Positions 15,743 to 18,951 of a DNA stretch of 18,951 nt are shown here, in pieces. Origin of the DNA: an uncultured Prevotellaceae bacterium (GTDB lineage: Bacteria; Bacteroidota; Bacteroidia; Bacteroidales; Bacteroidaceae). How positions within the stretch are numbered: the stretch's first letter is position 1; every line of letters starts with the position of its first letter. Location of the stretch: contig CAMZHB010000002.1 in NCBI GenBank assembly GCA_947306605.1, positions 1 to 18,951 of the forward strand, in the 5' to 3' direction. The notes beneath the pieces were generated by a model that did not search any database, had not been told where the DNA came from, and saw only the letters and a list, made by a program, of their open reading frames with translations. A program made the position numbers and the translations under genes.

Positions 15743-15777
15743 ACGGGGGAGGTGCCTCGTGCAGGCATCTCCCCCGT
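15743..15777 (-). terminator. Hairpin after the LamG/PKD gene
   Basis: Arms of 15 bases (15743-15757 and 15763-15777) around a 5-base loop pair fully except one position (G-U in + RNA, A-C in - RNA). A smaller 7-bp hairpin (15785-15801) lies between it and the gene stop. In the - direction there is no clear U-tract, so a terminator function is plausible but not proven; the palindrome at 15673 lies just beyond and may share the role. Confidence 0.5.
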
Positions 15778-15811
15778 GGGTTGGCAGAGGTGTGACCTCT
15801 GTCGCTTTCTG

Positions 15812-18800
15812 TTATTGTGTCACGGCCAGTTTGACGCCGTTGGCCACGTAGATGCCTACGGGCATCGGGATGAGGCGGTTGCCGCTGACGTATTCGTTGA
15901 GCACGCAGCGTCCCTGGAGGTCGTAGACTTTCAGTTCAATCATGTCGTCGGTGACGACACGGATGCCTCCGCGCTCGGCCGAGATGGGTGCCTTGACTCC
16001 GCGCTTGACAGCGTCGGCGATGCCAGCGATGCCGTCGGCCTCGATGGTGTTGACGGCTTTCTGCTCAAGCTTGAAGGCGCTGATGTCGAGCTCTGCGGCG
16101 CCTGTGAGGTTGTAGAGCACGCCGAGGGATACTTCGGTGTCTTCGGTCAGCATGAATTCAATCGTGGGATTGTAGGTCTTGCTGCTGGCGTCGTAGAGGG
16201 AAACGCTGGCGAGGCACTGGTCGATGTTTTCGAGGTCGGGCAGACCTTCACCGATGTTCACTGCCAGGTAGCAGTTGTTGGTGGCGCCGGAGCTTGTGGT
16301 GTTGACGGTGAGGCAGTAGATGCCGGCGGGCAGTGTGACGGTCTGGTAGAGCTTGTGGTTGGTGAGGGTGTCGGAGAAGCTGTTGCTTCCCGTCATTACC
16401 ATCAGATCGTAGCTCTTCCGTGAGTCGACGTAGGCCCCGGTGATGATGTTCTCGCCGGTTTGTACGGCGTTTTCGAGGACCCAAGTGGAGTTGTCGGTTC
16501 CCGTACGCAGTTGAAGGAATCGTGAGCTGCCGGTGTTGTTGACGGTCACGTTGTTGTACAGGAACGGTTTGCGGTAGTTGGTCAGGTAGGTTCTGGAAAC
16601 GTCGGTGTTCTTGGCGGGCGTGTCGAAGTTGAGGGTGAATACGCCGGTGGAGAATCCCCAGGCGTCGCCGTCGGGTCCGAAACCGGTGCGTATGCCGTCA
16701 CGCTTGCCGGAGGTGAGGTCGATGACGTTGCCGCTGCCCTGGTTGAAGTCGTAGTAGAGGACGAGTCCGTCGTTTTCGGCGGCTTCGATGTCTTCAATGG
16801 GCTGGTTGCAGTAGCGCTTGATGTCTGTGACAGACATGGCGCGGTTCCAAATGCGGAATTCATCGACGGCGGTGTTCATGCCAAAGCCCTTGATGGCGTT
16901 GATGGCGAACTTGGTGCCGGTGAAGTCGGCAGATGAATTGAGTGAGCCGCGGCTGATCTGTACACCGTCACGGAAGAAGGTCAGCAGGTTGTTGTAGAGC
17001 GTGATGGCGTAGTGGTGCCACTCGCTCTGGATGACGGAGTTGTTGGCCGTGTTGTAGGTGCTGGTGCCGTTCTTCACCACGAGACGTCCGTAGCTGTCGC
17101 TTCCGGTAGTGATGGGGCCGGCCTCGAAGAGGAAGGCATTCTCGAGCTTGGAGGGCTGCATCCACCACTCGATGGTGAGACCTTGCTTGTTGTCGTTGAG
17201 CGGAGCGTCGAAGGTGACGGCCTGCTCGCTGCCGGTGAAGAAGAGTCCGTTCTTGGAGTCGGCGTTGGCTACCATGAAGATGTCTTTTTCGGTAATCTGG
17301 TTGGAGCCGATGGCGTTGCTGGCAAGCATGGTGACATCGTAGTGACCCGGGGAAACGGTGGTGTAAGACGAGCTGCCGCCGCTGATGATGGTGTTCTCAA
17401 CACCGTTGGTGAGGTTCAGCGCTACGCTGGTGGGCTCGTAACGGGTGAGGTTCTTGAAGTAAACTTTTTCGCCCTTGATGACGAAGTTGGGGTAAACGAC
17501 GAACTTGGGACTTGGTGCTGCGGCCACTACGTGTACGGTCTTGGTGACGGCCTTCTTGCCGAATGAGCCGGTGGCGGTGAGGGTGACGTTGTAGTCGCCC
17601 GACTTGTTGTAAGTGGCACCGGCGTTGCTGGCATTGACAACGGGGACGTCGGCTCCCGGCAAGTTCCATGTGTACTTGCAGTTCACGGCCTGCGAGAGGT
17701 TGATGAAGCTGAAGTGGTCGCCAACATTCTGTACGTCGACGGGTATTTCGAAGTCAATCACCGGTTCGGGTGCATCGGTGATGGTAATCTGGCGCGTGGT
17801 GTCGACGGTCTCGCCGGTGGCGTCGGTTACGCTCATGGTCACGTCAAAGGTGCCCGTTTCGGGGAATACGAACTGGGGCTTCTGCGTGTTGAGGTTGTTG
17901 ATGCCTGCGGCGGGAGCGTTCCAAGTCCACTTGACGGCGTTGATGGGCGAACTAACTCTTACGTCCACCGGCGTGCCGGCGTAGAACTGACTGCCGATGA
18001 ATGTGAAGTATGACTTCTGCTTGCGGGAGAGAGGCGTCATAAAGCTGTTGTCGGTCTTAATCTGGGTGTTCTCCATGTCCAGAATGGTGGCGTGATGGCC
18101 GTGGGCATGGTCGCGAATCTTGGTGACACCGTCTTCCTCGATGAGGTCCATCTTTAAGTATGCCAGCAGGTCGCCCTGGCCGGAGGGATTGGCTATCTCC
18201 AAGTCTTTACCGTAGGTCAGGTCAGCAGCCGTGCGGGCTGAGCTCCAAATGCGCACTTCGTCGATTTCACCGTTGATGGGCGAACCGTTGCTGCCGAAGA
18301 CGAAGTCACCCATGGCCGACAGTCCGCTGTAGCCTTTTGCATTGACGGTGGCTTTCTTCGAGCCGTTGATATAAAGCATCATGGTGCTGCCGTTGACCGT
18401 GATGGCGTAGTGCTGCCACTTGTTGAGATTGATCAGTCCGGTGCTGCCGTCGTAGCGGTCGCTGCTTGTTGTGTTCCAACCGAAACTGATGGCGTTGCCG
18501 CTTTTGGCGTGGAAGAGGAATTGTCCCCAACCCGGACCAATCTGTTGGTTGTAGTTTACGGAGGTGTAAGGCTTGAACCACCATTCGATGGTTGCGGCCT
18601 GCATGTCTTTTGTGAAAAGATTCGGAATCTTGAATCCGGCGTTTTTCAGTACGATGACGTCGTTGTTATCCTGTGTTTGCGAACCCTTGCTGGCGCGAAC
18701 CATGTTCGATGCGTCGGAGTAGCAATAACCGCCGGTGCCTTGGTAAACGGCTTTGACGGAGTAGTCAGTGTCGTAAGCGTTGGTAACCGTGTAGCTGAGG

Positions 18801-18951
18801 GTGTTGACATCGGTGCTGTCGATGATACGGTTGTCGGCGTAGATGTAGTATTTCAGCAATTGGAGAGAGGAGCCTTGGGGCGCCTGCCATGAGAGGGTGT
18901 TGCCTTCCAATACCAAGTTGAAGGGCTTGCTGAGTTTTTCTCCTTGTACGA
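15812..18951 (-). CDS. LamG/PKD multidomain secreted protein with T9SS-like tail (5' partial)
   Basis: The frame is open to the right edge, so the start and signal peptide are missing; the TTG at 18916 is inside an FnIII-like domain and not a real start. Residues counted from 18916 show, in order: an FnIII-like domain (1-85); a LamG/concanavalin-like domain (about 86-275; IEWWFKP, WQHYAITVNG, GEIDEVRIW); two PKD-like domains and a third, weaker one (about 304-540; TGTFDVTMSVTDATG, SGDYNVTLTATGSFG); a second LamG domain (about 555-738; IEWWMQP, EWHHYAITLYN, AVDEFRIWNR); a C-terminal beta domain; and a T9SS type A-like tail (VYDLQGRCVLNEY ... PVGIYVANGVKLAV). LamG and PKD folds usually bind carbohydrates or mediate adhesion. 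No enzyme domain is visible in the part present. It is probably a surface adhesin or glycan-binding protein. Confidence 0.85.
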   Translation of the reverse strand, partial: VQGEKLSKPFNLVLEGNTLSWQAPQGSSLQLLKYYIYADNRIIDSTDVNTLSYTVTNAYDTDYSVKAVYQGTGGYCYSDASNMVRASKGSQTQDNNDVIVLKNAGFKIPNLFTKDMQAATIEWWFKPYTSVNYNQQIGPGWGQFLFHAKSGNAISFGWNTTSSDRYDGSTGLINLNKWQHYAITVNGSTMMLYINGSKKATVNAKGYSGLSAMGDFVFGSNGSPINGEIDEVRIWSSARTAADLTYGKDLEIANPSGQGDLLAYLKMDLIEEDGVTKIRDHAHGHHATILDMENTQIKTDNSFMTPLSRKQKSYFTFIGSQFYAGTPVDVRVSSPINAVKWTWNAPAAGINNLNTQKPQFVFPETGTFDVTMSVTDATGETVDTTRQITITDAPEPVIDFEIPVDVQNVGDHFSFINLSQAVNCKYTWNLPGADVPVVNASNAGATYNKSGDYNVTLTATGSFGKKAVTKTVHVVAAAPSPKFVVYPNFVIKGEKVYFKNLTRYEPTSVALNLTNGVENTIISGGSSSYTTVSPGHYDVTMLASNAIGSNQITEKDIFMVANADSKNGLFFTGSEQAVTFDAPLNDNKQGLTIEWWMQPSKLENAFLFEAGPITTGSDSYGRLVVKNGTSTYNTANNSVIQSEWHHYAITLYNNLLTFFRDGVQISRGSLNSSADFTGTKFAINAIKGFGMNTAVDEFRIWNRAMSVTDIKRYCNQPIEDIEAAENDGLVLYYDFNQGSGNVIDLTSGKRDGIRTGFGPDGDAWGFSTGVFTLNFDTPAKNTDVSRTYLTNYRKPFLYNNVTVNNTGSSRFLQLRTGTDNSTWVLENAVQTGENIITGAYVDSRKSYDLMVMTGSNSFSDTLTNHKLYQTVTLPAGIYCLTVNTTSSGATNNCYLAVNIGEGLPDLENIDQCLASVSLYDASSKTYNPTIEFMLTEDTEVSLGVLYNLTGAAELDISAFKLEQKAVNTIEADGIAGIADAVKRGVKAPISAERGGIRVVTDDMIELKVYDLQGRCVLNEYVSGNRLIPMPVGIYVANGVKLAVTQ

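Overview
The window looks like chromosomal DNA from a Bacteroidales bacterium, most plausibly a Prevotellaceae-like gut or oral species. Support comes from promoters of the Bacteroidetes type (TAnnTTTG at -7), two-subunit KorAB, bacterial GH3-family and DUF3108 envelope genes, and large secreted proteins that end in short C-terminal tails of the type IX secretion (T9SS type A) kind. The genus is inference; the order is fairly secure.

Layout, left to right. Positions 3-2594 (+) hold the 3' part of a secreted multidomain protein: duplicated beta-rich modules, then an endonuclease/exonuclease/phosphatase (EEP) domain, then a T9SS-like tail, closed by a clear terminator. After a gap with a promoter and a 21-bp repeat array comes a three-gene + operon (3001-7279): a GH3-family acyl-adenylating enzyme, a lipoprotein with an Ig-like domain, and an exported DUF3108 protein, ended by a 19-bp-stem terminator. 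Convergent to it on the - strand are korB and korA (7405-10261), preceded by rpsT and tRNA-Glu(UUC); a near-consensus promoter at 10764-10794 could drive tRNA-Glu, rpsT and perhaps korAB. recO (11155-11883) is divergent from this block. Two large - strand genes finish the window: a 1152-residue secreted protein with two F5/8 type C-like domains (11972-15430) and a LamG/PKD protein cut by the right edge (15812-18951). Both carry T9SS-like tails.

How the genes relate: rpsT, tRNA-Glu, recO and korAB are housekeeping genes for translation, recombinational repair and ferredoxin-linked 2-oxoacid metabolism. The GH3 operon couples a cytoplasmic acyl-activating enzyme to two cell-envelope proteins whose joint role is unknown. 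The three giant proteins are surface or secreted cargo, and two of them share a module.

The most unusual structure is not a gene. Four separate intergenic gaps (about 2743, 7339, 10925 and 15634) carry units of one 21-bp-period repeat family, all in the same orientation. In three of them the last units form a palindrome around GGCGTCTC/GAGACGCC. The arms show a compensatory base change between loci, and the imperfect pairs are G-U only when read as - strand RNA. Read on the - strand the units also stay open as heptapeptides of the type FETPxxx. This is the best candidate for an undescribed element.
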